Source: Parasediminibacterium sp046546515
GTDB taxonomy: Bacteria; Bacteroidota; Bacteroidia; Chitinophagales; Chitinophagaceae
Assembly (NCBI RefSeq): GCF_046546515.1
Contig: NZ_JBKHKJ010000010.1
Coordinates: 62,001-126,000 of the forward strand
Direction of reading: 5' to 3'
Length of the DNA stretch: 64,000 nucleotides
Within the stretch, counting starts at the first letter, position 1. Every line of letters starts with the position of its first letter. Made by a program: the position numbers and the translations under genes. Of this stretch, positions 7,005-16,224 are shown in pieces. The notes under the pieces are model-generated. The model was given only the letters and a program-made list of their open reading frames with translations. It did no database searches and had not been told where the DNA came from.

Positions 7005-9677
7005 CTATTTGTTTATCAACAGCTTTTCATTGTAGCTGCCAGTGCCCGTTGTTACTTTTAGCACATACACACCGTTTGACAAGGACTGGGTATTTAGCTT
7101 GTAAGCGTTTGTAACTCCGCTTAGCATTTGCGTAATCACGACTTTGCCTGACATGTTGTACACTGCAATAGTTGCTTTGTCAACGGATTGGGTGAAACTA
7201 ATGGTTGTAAAATCTTTTGCAGGATTGGGGGAAATGGTGAGTGGTGAGTAGTGAGTGGTGAGTACAACCGCAACCAACTTGCTATAGCTAAAACTACCGT
7301 CTTTATCAACCATTTGCAAGCGGTAGTAGTTTGTGCCATCGGCTGGGTTATTGTCTGTAAAGGCATAGCTATTTGCTCCGCTGCCTATTGCCGCTACTGT
7401 GCCAATTGTGGTAAATCCTTTGCCATCAATGCTATGTTCTACTTTAAAATGGCTGGTATTGGTTTCTGTTGTGGTTTGCCACTCGGTTTGGATGGCATAG
7501 TTGGCTGCCTTGGCAGTGAAACTTAGCAGCATAAGGGGCAATGGCGCAGGCGTAACCTTACGGATGCGGTAATTGCCATAGTCGGATATTATCAAATTGC
7601 CAGCATTATCCAATGCTATTGAAATAGGCAAATTTAGCTGTGCATTTTTTGCAAGCCCACCATCGCCGCTAAAGCCTGTGCCTCCCTTGCCAACTACCGT
7701 GGTGATGATGCCTAAACTATCTATCTTCCTTATAACATTGTTGTACGCATCAGCAAAAAAAAGTACTCCATTGGGGGCAATTGCCAGCCCCGCTGGGGCA
7801 CTTAGCAATGCAAATTTAGCCATGCCACCATCGCCACTATACCCTATATTGCCATTGCCGGCAATGGTAGTGATAATGCCTTTTGTGTCAACTTTCCTGA
7901 TGATGTTGGTATCTGGGTCGCTGAAATATAAGTTGCCTTTTTTATCTATTGCCGTGGCGAAAGGGGAGCCAATTTGCGCATTTATGGCCAGCCCACCATC
8001 GCCTGCATGTCCACGCTGCCCATTGCCCGCAATGGTGGTAATAATGCCTTTCGTATTTATTTTACGAATGCGATGATTGTTTTGGTCAACAAAATATACG
8101 TTTCCTGCTGCGTCTATCGATATGCCAGATGGATAGTTGAGCCTTGCGTTAACTGCCAAGATGCTATCGCCATTGAAGCCCCCATTCCAATTAGAATCTA
8201 TGCCAGCAATAGTAGTGATGATGCCATTGGCGGCTACTTTTCGGATACGGGAAAGACCTTGGTCGCAAATAAAAAGGTTGCCAGATGAGTCAGTAGCGAT
8301 ACTTTCAGGATCTTCCAGCGGTGCTTTCAAGGCTTGTCCACCATCCCCACTCAAGCCTTGTAAGCCGTTGCCGGCATAAGTAGCCACAATTCCTGAAGTG
8401 TTTATTTTTCGTATGCGTGAATCATTAGAAGCCGCATAATAGATGTTGCCTTTGTTGTCGGTTGCCAATCCCCAACCACTTACTTGGGCTTGTGTAGCCG
8501 CAATATTCTCGCCATTCAGGGCACTTGTGCCATTGCCAGCCGCCGTGCCTACTACACCTGTGCTGCCAACATGCTTAATACGGAAATGCGTAATGCCATA
8601 ATCATTAGAACCTTGGCTAGAATAGAGTAGGGTATCGTATGCCTCCACAAAATAAAAATCGTTTGCTCTGCCAAATGCTACCTTGCCTTCTGCATCCCAG
8701 AGACCAGAAAGCCCAATACTGTTTTGGCTGGCAATTGTTCCATCAGTGGCAGGGGCATTTATACCATTGCCAGCCACGGTGCTAATGATGCCTAATGTAT
8801 CTACTTTCCTTATTCGGTGGTTGCGGTAGTCAGTAATAAATAAATTATCCTTTGCGTCAATATTTATGGCCAACTGGTCGCTCAATTGCGCATTTTTGGC
8901 CAGGCCTCCATCCCCTATGGAAGTAGCGTTTATATCTCCTGCCACTAAGTGTATGATGCCCGCTGTATCTACTTTATAAACACTAGAGAAAGCAGTTGTA
9001 TAAATACAGCCTTTGCTGTCAATAGCTAGAGTTTGGTTATAGTTGTACCCTCCAACATTTGTTGCCACGCCACCTTCTGCCCAAGTATCGCTTCCCCCTC
9101 CTACCACGGTGGTGATGATACCATTTTTGTCCACTTTTCTTATCTTGTAATTATCTGCTATAAAAATATTGCCCTTGGCATCTATAGCTACCCCATAAGG
9201 ATCCTTCAATTGTGCCTGCGTGGCTAGGCCGCTATCGCCAGTATCACCATAAGAACCGTTGCCCGCAATAGTGGTAACAACCCCAGATACCGATATTTTG
9301 CGGATGCGGTAACGGTACCTATCTGCAAAAAAAATATTCCCTATTGAATCAACGGTTAGACCGCCAAGGTCGTAACCAAAGCCAGTAGAGTCTTTAAATG
9401 TGCTAACGGCCACCGAGCTAAGTTTGCCGTTGCTTGCTAGCACTTTGCGGATAGCACCGCCGTTAGCACCATCTGATGTAAAATAAAGGTTGCCAGCTTT
9501 GTCTGATGCGATGCCATACACATAGCCAATGCCCACATTGGCGGCTTGGTAGCCATCTGCATTGCCTATGCCAGCAATAGTGGTGATGATTTGGGCTTTT
9601 AGCACATTTGTACCCGAACAAAAAATAATAGCAACTAGGGCTGCCATCCTTGCATAAGCGTAAAATTTTATTTTCAT
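7005..9677 (-). CDS. Secreted NHL-repeat beta-propeller protein with T9SS sorting domain
   Basis: An 890-residue exported protein. A signal peptide (about 1-29, ending VLKAQ) is followed by more than ten NHL-type repeats through about residue 710. Each carries a variant of ITTIAGNG, GDGG.A..AQL, P.G.A.D..GN and D..N.RIRKV, so one or two propellers are expected. A fibronectin-like segment (about 715-800, LSFTAKAANYAIQTEWQTT) leads to a C-terminal type A sorting domain (ISPNPAKDFTTISF to NEKLLINK) for T9SS export and surface attachment. NHL propellers bind proteins, RNA or glycans; no catalytic residues are visible. The strong internal repetition makes copy-number change likely. It lies outside the CAZyme array, separated by about 1.4 kb. 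Confidence 0.92.
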   Translation of the reverse strand: MKIKFYAYARMAALVAIIFCSGTNVLKAQIITTIAGIGNADGYQAANVGIGYVYGIASDKAGNLYFTSDGANGGAIRKVLASNGKLSSVAVSTFKDSTGFGYDLGGLTVDSIGNIFFADRYRYRIRKISVSGVVTTIAGNGSYGDTGDSGLATQAQLKDPYGVAIDAKGNIFIADNYKIRKVDKNGIITTVVGGGSDTWAEGGVATNVGGYNYNQTLAIDSKGCIYTTAFSSVYKVDTAGIIHLVAGDINATSIGDGGLAKNAQLSDQLAINIDAKDNLFITDYRNHRIRKVDTLGIISTVAGNGINAPATDGTIASQNSIGLSGLWDAEGKVAFGRANDFYFVEAYDTLLYSSQGSNDYGITHFRIKHVGSTGVVGTAAGNGTSALNGENIAATQAQVSGWGLATDNKGNIYYAASNDSRIRKINTSGIVATYAGNGLQGLSGDGGQALKAPLEDPESIATDSSGNLFICDQGLSRIRKVAANGIITTIAGIDSNWNGGFNGDSILAVNARLNYPSGISIDAAGNVYFVDQNNHRIRKINTKGIITTIAGNGQRGHAGDGGLAINAQIGSPFATAIDKKGNLYFSDPDTNIIRKVDTKGIITTIAGNGNIGYSGDGGMAKFALLSAPAGLAIAPNGVLFFADAYNNVIRKIDSLGIITTVVGKGGTGFSGDGGLAKNAQLNLPISIALDNAGNLIISDYGNYRIRKVTPAPLPLMLLSFTAKAANYAIQTEWQTTTETNTSHFKVEHSIDGKGFTTIGTVAAIGSGANSYAFTDNNPADGTNYYRLQMVDKDGSFSYSKLVAVVLTTHYSPLTISPNPAKDFTTISFTQSVDKATIAVYNMSGKVVITQMLSGVTNAYKLNTQSLSNGVYVLKVTTGTGSYNEKLLINK

Positions 9678-10549
9678 AAAACTTGTTTTTGGTTTTTATT
9701 GTATTTTGGGTGATGTTTTTTAAAATCCAATTGCAATTTATCAACAATAAGGTTACTAATCCAATATTATTTCACCCTATAGGAAAATTTGTACACATGG
9801 GTGTAAATGAGTAAAAAAGGGTGCGCAAAGGCTCACGATGAGTAACTCAGCCTAGTTAGAAACAACCATTTTATGCGAAGTGCTATACCCGTTGCTAGTA
9901 TATGTCGCCCCTTTGAGGCTTTGCAGGCCTATTTGTGCCATAACATTGGTTGTAAAGAAGTTTTTCGCTTTTTTAGTAAAAATTCACCCTAACACAACCT
10001 TACTCCCATCCGACCCCACTTATATAGACTGGTAACGACAAACTTTTGCACGGGATAGGGAGCAAGCGAGGGGCAAAACGAGAACACTTATATAATTTTT
10101 ATACTATTATTTTTTCCGGGTTTTTTATTAAGATAGTTTCAGTTTTACCAATTTTGTGTATTTTTATGCTATTGCGGATTTTTTTTAAAATTATCATATC
10201 CTTTGTAAAACATTGAATATCAACAATATTGACAAAAACCTTGTATCAAAAAAGTATCATTTAGGATAATTTTACTATGATTTATTGATAACAAACTGAT
10301 AGTAGATTAATCATTTTGTGATAATAAAGTGATAATTTATTGATAAGGAATTATAATACCCTAATTTTCAAAAACTACTATTTTAATATTAGTAAAAAAA
10401 GAACTACGATACTGCTTCCGCGACACCAGCTTTGTATAAGGTGCATCTATAGTACAAAGATAAGGTTTTTATAAATTAGGGGGACGTTTCAGGACAAATC
10501 AGAAATAGGCAACTCAGCGAAAAATTTTTATGTACCCTAAAATAACCAT

Positions 10550-10590
10550 TTAGTAATGTTTCCGAAATAACTTTCCCCATTCCTGTTAAT
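10550..10590 (+). repeat. Partial copy of the TTAGTAAT/ATAACTTTCCC dispersed element
   Basis: This stretch shares TTAGTAAT, then AAATAACTTTCCCCATTCC, with the element at 6898. The downstream CCGAATAAGG hairpin half is replaced by unrelated sequence, so the copy is truncated. Confidence 0.5.
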
Positions 10591-10820
10591 TTCTAAAAAA
10601 TTATTTAACCACAAAGAACACAAAAATTTTGCGCAAAGTAGCAAAAAGAGCGGAGTAACCACCTCGGCCGATGGCCACCCCTCAAGAGCTACCGTGTACA
10701 AACATCTTAGGTTTAACCACAAAGCACACAAGAATTAATACAAAGGGCACTGCCATCGGAGAGGGGAATTAAGAAGCGTTTCACTTTAAGGACACAAAGA
10801 ATAGTGCAAAAGGCTGATAA

Positions 10821-10874
10821 AATGAAAAAATCCTTATTCGGAAACGGGGAAATTTATTTTGAAAATATTACTAA
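10821..10874 (-). repeat. Copy of the CCGAATAAGG dispersed element, minus orientation
   Basis: Read on the minus strand this stretch gives TTAGTAATATTTTC, AAATAAATTTCCCC, then CCGAATAAGGA and TTTTTTCATTTT, in the same order as the copy at 6898-6965. The second hairpin arm is missing. Confidence 0.5.
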
Positions 10875-10939
10875 GGCACAATAGGCACATAAATTTGAAA
10901 AAGAATAAAGGGGTATTTACAACATAAGCTGCATTTAAT

Positions 10940-10995
10940 AAAAAAACTTGCTTCTTTTAGGCTATGTTGCCTTATCTAAGCGAAGCAGTTTTTTT
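10940..10995 (-). terminator. Intrinsic terminator ending the CAZyme array
   Basis: AAAAAAACTTGCTTC (10940-10954) pairs with GAAGCAGTTTTTTT (10982-10995) with one bulged base, and AGGC/GCCT forms an inner helix. On the minus strand the stem is followed by a run of T. It lies 60 bp beyond the stop codon of the last gene of the array. Confidence 0.65.
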
Positions 10996-11054
10996 AAACT
11001 ATGTGGATATGTGCTTAGAAACAGATGTGTATAAGTTTGCGTTAAGGCAGTTCC

Positions 11055-13058
11055 CTAATTTTTATTATCTACTTTCCCTTGTGTATATACTGGCCAGTCA
11101 TCTGTCCTGAAAGGAGAGGCGGGCAGGCCTTCTTTATTGGCTAGGTTGGCATCCACAGGGCTTTGGCCCCAACCATAACGCACCGAAACTGGCTGGCTAA
11201 CAGATGGGCTGCTGATTACTATTTCATCTTTGCCTACTATCTTGGCATCGCCCCAAACAAATGCTTTGTCAGCACCCGCTATAGCAAAACCTTTCAGGGC
11301 ATCCCCAACCCTAATTGATAGGCCAGTACCCGTATTGGTAAAATAAACATGCACTTCATTGCCTTTAATGGTATATGATTTCAGCAAAGGGGATAAGGAC
11401 GCATCTTTGTACCCATATACCATTTTCATGGCTGCAAACGCCATCCTGTGGCCTACTGGTTTTTTGTTGTGCGGGTGTATATCGTTGGGATTGCCTAGTT
11501 CTAAGGTAACCACCATCGATGTATTGGGAAGCGACAAAGCCGCCGCTTGCGATTCGCGTAAGTCGGCCCATTCGCTTTTGTCTTCAACTGGCTCATTTTT
11601 TATTTTGCCAAAAACAGGCAGTTGTGCAAAAATGAATGGCAGGCTGCCTTGGCCAAACTGTTGCCGCCAATCGGTTATCATATTTTTAAAGATTGTCCTG
11701 TAAAAATAACCTACTGCCGCATCGTTCTCGCCTTGATACCATAGTATGCCCTTTATAGACAAGGGCAACAAAGGGCTTATTTTTACATTAAAAATTGAAC
11801 TCACGGTGGTGTTAGGTGCCACTTTTTCCAATGTTGTGGTTAGTTTTGCTATTTCTGCTGCAGTTAGCGTAGTCGTTGTTTCCCATTGGCCGGCAATAGG
11901 GAACTTGTCTTGGTGATAAGGATCCGTATTTTGCAACACCATCCTGCTGGCCTGGCCTTGGAAAAGGGTGGATGTATCTGCATCTACTACCCTAAGCACG
12001 AGTATATTTTTGCCTGGTACTAGCGTGTTGGGCTTCAGGAAAAATTTATTTTCATTGCGCAAATAGTTGTTGCCGGCAACTTTCACGCCGTTTATATACA
12101 TCTCACTTATTCCCCATATCCTGCCGTAATACACAAAAAATACGCCGTCTTTCACGCTTGCAGGAAGTTCCATTTCTTTCCTGTACCAATGTGCCCCCAT
12201 AAATTCCTTTGGCTGTGGGCCAGGTAATTGTACAGGTAACCATGTGGCATCGCCCTTGTTGCCTTTTGTCCATTGTTGTATATAGCCCTTGTCGGCTGCA
12301 AAATATTTTTTGTTGTTATTATTGGTAATAGCATAGTTTTTAGTACTAATGCTGTCTATTGCATTGGCAGTATAGCGGTTGCGCAAAAAAGTATCCAGCA
12401 GGGCTTTGTACTCGGGGATGTTTGCAATGCCTTGCTCGCTAGTCCATGCTTTTACGCTCGTGCCACCCCAAGAGGAACTGATGATACCGATAGGTACGCC
12501 CGTTTCCTTATTTATTTTCTGTGCAAAATAATAACTTACTGCGCTAAGCGAGATAGCTGTTTGCTTGTTGCAAAGCTGCCAGTCTAGTTTCCTTACATCT
12601 TTCTGTGGGTAGTTTGAAATAATGCTTGGGAAAATAACAAAGCGGATATTGCTGTTCTCTATCATATCGGATGCCACGCTGTCTGTATTGCCAAAGCTAA
12701 AATCCATATTGCTTTGGCCGCTTGTAAGCCACACATCGCCCATAAGTATATTTGTATAAATAGTTACGGTGTCGCCCATTATTTTCAGTTCCACATTGCT
12801 GCCTGCTTTTTGCTGTGGGAAGGTTACCTGCCAATTGCCATCGGCACCTGCATCCACTGTTTTTGTTTTGCCAGCAAATTCTATGGCAAAACCTGTATTG
12901 GGCGATGCCGTACCCCAAAACTTGATAGGCTTGTCCCTTTGTAACACCATATTGCTGCCAAAAAATCCTGGCAATTTTATATTTTTAGGGTTAGCTTGTC
13001 CAAAAGAAATATGGGTCAGCAACATTAATAAGAGGAGGCTTGAGATGATTTTTTTCAT
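11055..13058 (-). CDS. Sialate O-acetylesterase-like SGNH esterase
   Basis: A 667-residue exported esterase with a signal peptide (about 1-20, ending HISFGQ). The N-terminal part (MVLQRDKPIKFWGTASP) and the block GDVWLTSGQSNMDF, with nucleophile serine S116, match sialate O-acetylesterases and related CAZy acetylesterases. WYQGENDA and NDIHPHNK supply the Gly/Asn block and the catalytic Asp-His pair. An inserted jelly-roll (about 290-370) is typical of the family. In plant-glycan loci such enzymes remove acetyl groups from xylan, pectin or mannan rather than sialic acid. It is the last gene of the array, directly before the terminator. The family is secure; the substrate is inferred from context. 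Confidence 0.88.
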   Translation of the reverse strand: MKKIISSLLLLMLLTHISFGQANPKNIKLPGFFGSNMVLQRDKPIKFWGTASPNTGFAIEFAGKTKTVDAGADGNWQVTFPQQKAGSNVELKIMGDTVTIYTNILMGDVWLTSGQSNMDFSFGNTDSVASDMIENSNIRFVIFPSIISNYPQKDVRKLDWQLCNKQTAISLSAVSYYFAQKINKETGVPIGIISSSWGGTSVKAWTSEQGIANIPEYKALLDTFLRNRYTANAIDSISTKNYAITNNNNKKYFAADKGYIQQWTKGNKGDATWLPVQLPGPQPKEFMGAHWYRKEMELPASVKDGVFFVYYGRIWGISEMYINGVKVAGNNYLRNENKFFLKPNTLVPGKNILVLRVVDADTSTLFQGQASRMVLQNTDPYHQDKFPIAGQWETTTTLTAAEIAKLTTTLEKVAPNTTVSSIFNVKISPLLPLSIKGILWYQGENDAAVGYFYRTIFKNMITDWRQQFGQGSLPFIFAQLPVFGKIKNEPVEDKSEWADLRESQAAALSLPNTSMVVTLELGNPNDIHPHNKKPVGHRMAFAAMKMVYGYKDASLSPLLKSYTIKGNEVHVYFTNTGTGLSIRVGDALKGFAIAGADKAFVWGDAKIVGKDEIVISSPSVSQPVSVRYGWGQSPVDANLANKEGLPASPFRTDDWPVYTQGKVDNKN

Positions 13059-13389
13059 ATTTTTTATATTATTTTATTTATTATTATAATGTGTTTTTGA
13101 GAGACTGTGTATGGTATCTACACAAATACCATGCAATCAAGTGTTCCCTTCAAGCGTGTAAACCTCACCCCCCAACCCCCTCTCCAAAGGCGAGGGGGAG
13201 CCAACCGTTGACAAAATACAAGTGGTTTTATGATAAACTTTCCTTGCAGCTATCTATTGGGATTACACTAAAATAGCTATAAAGAATTGTTTATATACTT
13301 TATATGTAGGAGAAAGAGCGGTGTCTTGCCTCACCCCTACAACAAATCCTTTTAATCTCACTAATCCTAAAAATCATGGTTCAGAAAGC
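13059..13389. other. Intergenic region with a CCCCCTC hairpin repeat
   Basis: A 331-bp gap without a gene. At 13176-13198 it carries CCCCCTCTCC, AAA, GGCGAGGGGG, a 10-bp stem with one mismatch. This belongs to a C-rich intergenic repeat type common in Bacteroidota and cyanobacteria as I recall. Nothing else is recognised. Confidence 0.5.
13176..13198. repeat. C-rich hairpin repeat
   Basis: This is a GC-rich 10-bp stem with an AAA loop and a single T-C mismatch, embedded in AT-rich DNA between two array genes. It could pause or end transcription or be a small mobile repeat. Confidence 0.55.
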
Positions 13390-15402
13390 CTATTTCTTCG
13401 CTTGTACCGACAATACCAATGCATCATTAGCCTTTAGCACCAACTGTTTTTCGGATGTGTAGTTGCCATAAAGGCTTTTAGCTATTTTCCATCCATTTTT
13501 AATAATAGGGGCAATGGTAAGGTCTTCCGTGCCGTAATTAATTAATACCACTACTTTTTCATTGTCGCTTAGCGGATGCTCAGTAACACCGATATAGGGG
13601 TTGTTTTGCGTTAGCACTCTTTCTTTAATAAATGGCGCGGCAATTTGCTTGTAAATATTTGAATAAGCAGGCTGACCTTTGTCAAAAGCCCCGGTAAGCG
13701 TGGTAAGGTTATTTTCTAAGGGGAATGTGAGCAAGTAAATTTCACCCTTGCCATAGCTGGCTTTTAGGAACACAGGGTTACCGTCATCTTCTTTTGCCAA
13801 CACGGTTGCTTGCTTGGGGTCGATGAATAGCTTTCTTTCTGAAGCATTTGTGAACCGCAGGCTATCCCCAAAAAATTTACCAAGAAAAGAAACATCGCCA
13901 CGTCGTTTGATATTTGTGGAAATTTCGATGCCCATCGGGCCAGTGAGCGAGTGCAGGTAAGCATTGTCTAATGATAGGTAAAGAGTGGCACCTGCTTTTA
14001 CTTTTTCTAGCAACTCCAACCAAGCCCCCTTCATGATTGGCTCAATAAATTTCATGGATGGCAACAGGTAAAGGGGCGCATCTTTCAATGGCTGACCTGC
14101 TTTCTGGAACTGGAAATCGAAGCCAGCTTGCTTGGCCAAAACAAAACTAGAATAAGCCACCGACCAATTGTCTTGACCATCTGTAAGCACGCATACTGCC
14201 TCTGTTTTGCGGGGAGGCAATGTTTTAAAAGGCAGTTTGTCAATAAAACTGCTGAAATTCTTGATTTCGTTGAATACTGGTTTCGGGGTGCGGTCTTCTT
14301 TTATCAAGCCCAGCTCTGCCTCCACTGCTGCAAAATTATAAGGCGGAAAATTAAAGCTTGCTTGGTCGTAAGCGCACCACCAAAATGTGCCCCTGCAATC
14401 GTGTGCCCAATTGGAGAAAAATGCTGTACGGGCAAAAGCTGCTTTTTCCTTTTCACCACCTGTCATAGGCCCCATAACGCCTGTTTCCTCAGTAAGGCAA
14501 GGCTTACCGCCTACATCGCTATACAACTTGGTTTCGGCAGCACCATGCAGGATGGTACGCATGGTGTTGATGCCATCTTGGCTGGTGTATTTTGTCCACA
14601 ACGAATAAGGGTGCGTAGTAAGCACATCCGTAAAAATTGCCTGATCAACCATTTGCCAAGCTTCATTATCCTCCACATTTTGACTGTGCATACCCGACAC
14701 AATTGGCCTTGTATTGTCAGCTGTGCGTATAGCACCTGCAAGTACTGCCTGCCAAACATAAGCTTGATAATGGTTGTCTAGTTTCTGCATCACATTGCAC
14801 TCATTACCAAAATCCCATGCAAGGATGGCTGGTTTGCTTTTTAGGCGGTTAACAAATGTGGAAATAAACTTTTGCTGCCAAGTAAGTGCTTCTGGGTCGG
14901 TGATAATATCCCTGCCTTCCAAGGCTGGCGGCACAAACAATTGCCCACTCATCCAGCCTGTAATGAGGCCCACGACTAGTTTTAAATGGTACTTATTTGC
15001 AAGGTCTGCCACAACTTCAAAGTGTTGCAACTGCTCCTCGCTCATGCCATTGGCACCTACGCCTGTGGCCGGTAATGGCAACTCGTCTTTAAAAGACATG
15101 TATTTTTTTCTACCTTCTGCAGTATAAACTTGATGGATGGGTTGAAAATCGGGCCATAAAGGGAATAACCTTAGCGCTTTAACACCATTCTCCGACAATT
15201 GTGCAAAGTCTTTTTCTATGATGTCTGGCCTAAAGTCACGCCACATGTGCACGCCGGCATAAGAAGCCCAATAGTTTACGCCCACGGCAAAACTGCCCTG
15301 TTGGGTAAGCAGGTTGTTTTCCTGGGCGTATGGCTTGTTGGAAAACAAAGAGAGGCAAAGCAATAGGCAGCAACTAACTGCCCCGTTTTTAAGTGTACGC
15401 AT
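13390..15402 (-). CDS. GH5-like glycoside hydrolase (cellulase/mannanase clan A)
   Basis: A 670-residue exported enzyme. The start at 15402 (MRTLKNGAVSCC) gives a proper signal peptide ending PYAQ; the longer open frame to 15510 would put an extra 36 residues before it. The TIM-barrel opens with FAVGVNYWASYAGVHMW and ENGVKALRLFPLWPDF. The acid/base glutamate is E201 in AWDFGNECN, and the nucleophile is E305 or E306 in CLTEETG, as in clan A families such as GH5. After the barrel (about 400 on) come a flavodoxin-like segment (DAPLYLLPSMK) and a C-terminal beta domain, an arrangement recalling beta-galactosidase-like trimer domains. Mannan or glucan is plausible given the neighbouring GH92 mannosidase. 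The exact family is uncertain. Confidence 0.8.
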   Translation of the reverse strand: MRTLKNGAVSCCLLLCLSLFSNKPYAQENNLLTQQGSFAVGVNYWASYAGVHMWRDFRPDIIEKDFAQLSENGVKALRLFPLWPDFQPIHQVYTAEGRKKYMSFKDELPLPATGVGANGMSEEQLQHFEVVADLANKYHLKLVVGLITGWMSGQLFVPPALEGRDIITDPEALTWQQKFISTFVNRLKSKPAILAWDFGNECNVMQKLDNHYQAYVWQAVLAGAIRTADNTRPIVSGMHSQNVEDNEAWQMVDQAIFTDVLTTHPYSLWTKYTSQDGINTMRTILHGAAETKLYSDVGGKPCLTEETGVMGPMTGGEKEKAAFARTAFFSNWAHDCRGTFWWCAYDQASFNFPPYNFAAVEAELGLIKEDRTPKPVFNEIKNFSSFIDKLPFKTLPPRKTEAVCVLTDGQDNWSVAYSSFVLAKQAGFDFQFQKAGQPLKDAPLYLLPSMKFIEPIMKGAWLELLEKVKAGATLYLSLDNAYLHSLTGPMGIEISTNIKRRGDVSFLGKFFGDSLRFTNASERKLFIDPKQATVLAKEDDGNPVFLKASYGKGEIYLLTFPLENNLTTLTGAFDKGQPAYSNIYKQIAAPFIKERVLTQNNPYIGVTEHPLSDNEKVVVLINYGTEDLTIAPIIKNGWKIAKSLYGNYTSEKQLVLKANDALVLSVQAKK

Positions 15403-15539
15403 ATTGTAGGTTGTTTTAGACCACTGATTAAAAATGATTTTACTGATTCGTATGATTATAGCCCCTATGGCTGCATAAAAATATTCGCTTTTGCCTGTTA
15501 GATTTGGCAACTTTTAGAAAGTTACCAAATCAGATTGCC

Positions 15540-16016
15540 TTACAAATCCAGCCGCATGGCCACATCGCAATCTGCCTTCTTGTCCTTTTCTGATATCTGA
15601 ACAGGCTGGAAGCCATATTTTTTATACAACCCTATTGCTGTGCCCAGTTGGCTATTTGTTTTCAATATCATAGCGGCATAGCCTAGTTCTTTTGCTTTTG
15701 CAATGGCCGTTTGCAACAATAGTTTACCTATGCCTTTGCCCTGTTCCTGCACCAACAGGTACATTTTCCTTAGTTCGCAAGTGGTGTCGTCTATGCGGCC
15801 GATGGCAACAGAAGCCGTTAAACCCCCAGCATCATTTTTTAATACCCAGAAATAACCCTTTTGGCTAAAATAATTTGCCTCCAAATCGTTTATGTCATCA
15901 TCCACAAAAGTTGGGCGCAGGTGGTACAAGCCGCTTGCGCCCAGCACACTAGCAATGAGTTCGTGTATGGCGAGGCCATCTGCTTTTGTGGCTTTTATGA
16001 TTGTTCTACTGTCCAT
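15540..16016 (-). CDS. GNAT-family N-acetyltransferase
   Basis: A 158-residue cytoplasmic protein of the GCN5-related acetyltransferase fold. The acetyl-CoA pyrophosphate loop is visible as VQEQGKGIGKLLLQTAIAKAKE, flanked by the usual strands (CELRKMYLL before, AAMILKTNSQLGTAIGLYKKYGFQPV after). The acceptor is unknown; such enzymes acetylate small amines, amino acids, antibiotics or proteins. It has no export signal and sits between secreted glycosidases, so it may simply be carried along in the transcript. There is no sign of truncation. Confidence 0.9.
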   Translation of the reverse strand: MDSRTIIKATKADGLAIHELIASVLGASGLYHLRPTFVDDDINDLEANYFSQKGYFWVLKNDAGGLTASVAIGRIDDTTCELRKMYLLVQEQGKGIGKLLLQTAIAKAKELGYAAMILKTNSQLGTAIGLYKKYGFQPVQISEKDKKADCDVAMRLDL

Positions 16017-16103
16017 TGTTTATATTTTTGGCCTTTTTTGCCACTAAGGCACCAAGGCTCAAAGTGTCACTAAGGAAAAGATTCTATGCCTCCATATTTC
16101 CTA

Positions 16104-16152
16104 CCACGGGTTGCACCCGTGGCTACTGTTGTTCAACCCTTTCAGGGTTTTT
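16104..16152. repeat. REP-like double hairpin, copy 1
   Basis: CCACGGGT-TGC-ACCCGTGG is followed after 14 bases by AACCCT-TTC-AGGGTT and a T-run. The two perfect palindromes and their spacing recur at 50713-50761. The form resembles REP elements mobilised by REP-associated tyrosine transposases; none is in the window. Confidence 0.65.
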
Positions 16153-16224
16153 AATATCCTTCCATCTTCTTTAATACTATTCTTTGGACAAGCAATTTCA
16201 ATTAGCCGCACATCAAATTCCACG

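Larger units (their letters stand above)
9748..10939. other. Gene-free AT-rich region with degraded repeats
   Basis: No coding frame here looks real. The stretch holds two copies of CACTTATATA (near 10018 and 10086) bracketing a GC-richer 60-bp block, a very AT-rich block with repeated TTTATTGATAA (about 10270-10345), CACAAAG-type sequences (10606-10735), and two copies of the CCGAATAAGG element (10550-10590 plus, 10821-10874 minus). It may be a graveyard of small mobile elements. Confidence 0.5.

Noticed and set aside
10537..10731. 64-codon minus-strand ORF
   Set aside because: It overlaps the CACAAAG and ATAACTTTCCC repeat fragments and has no supporting signal.
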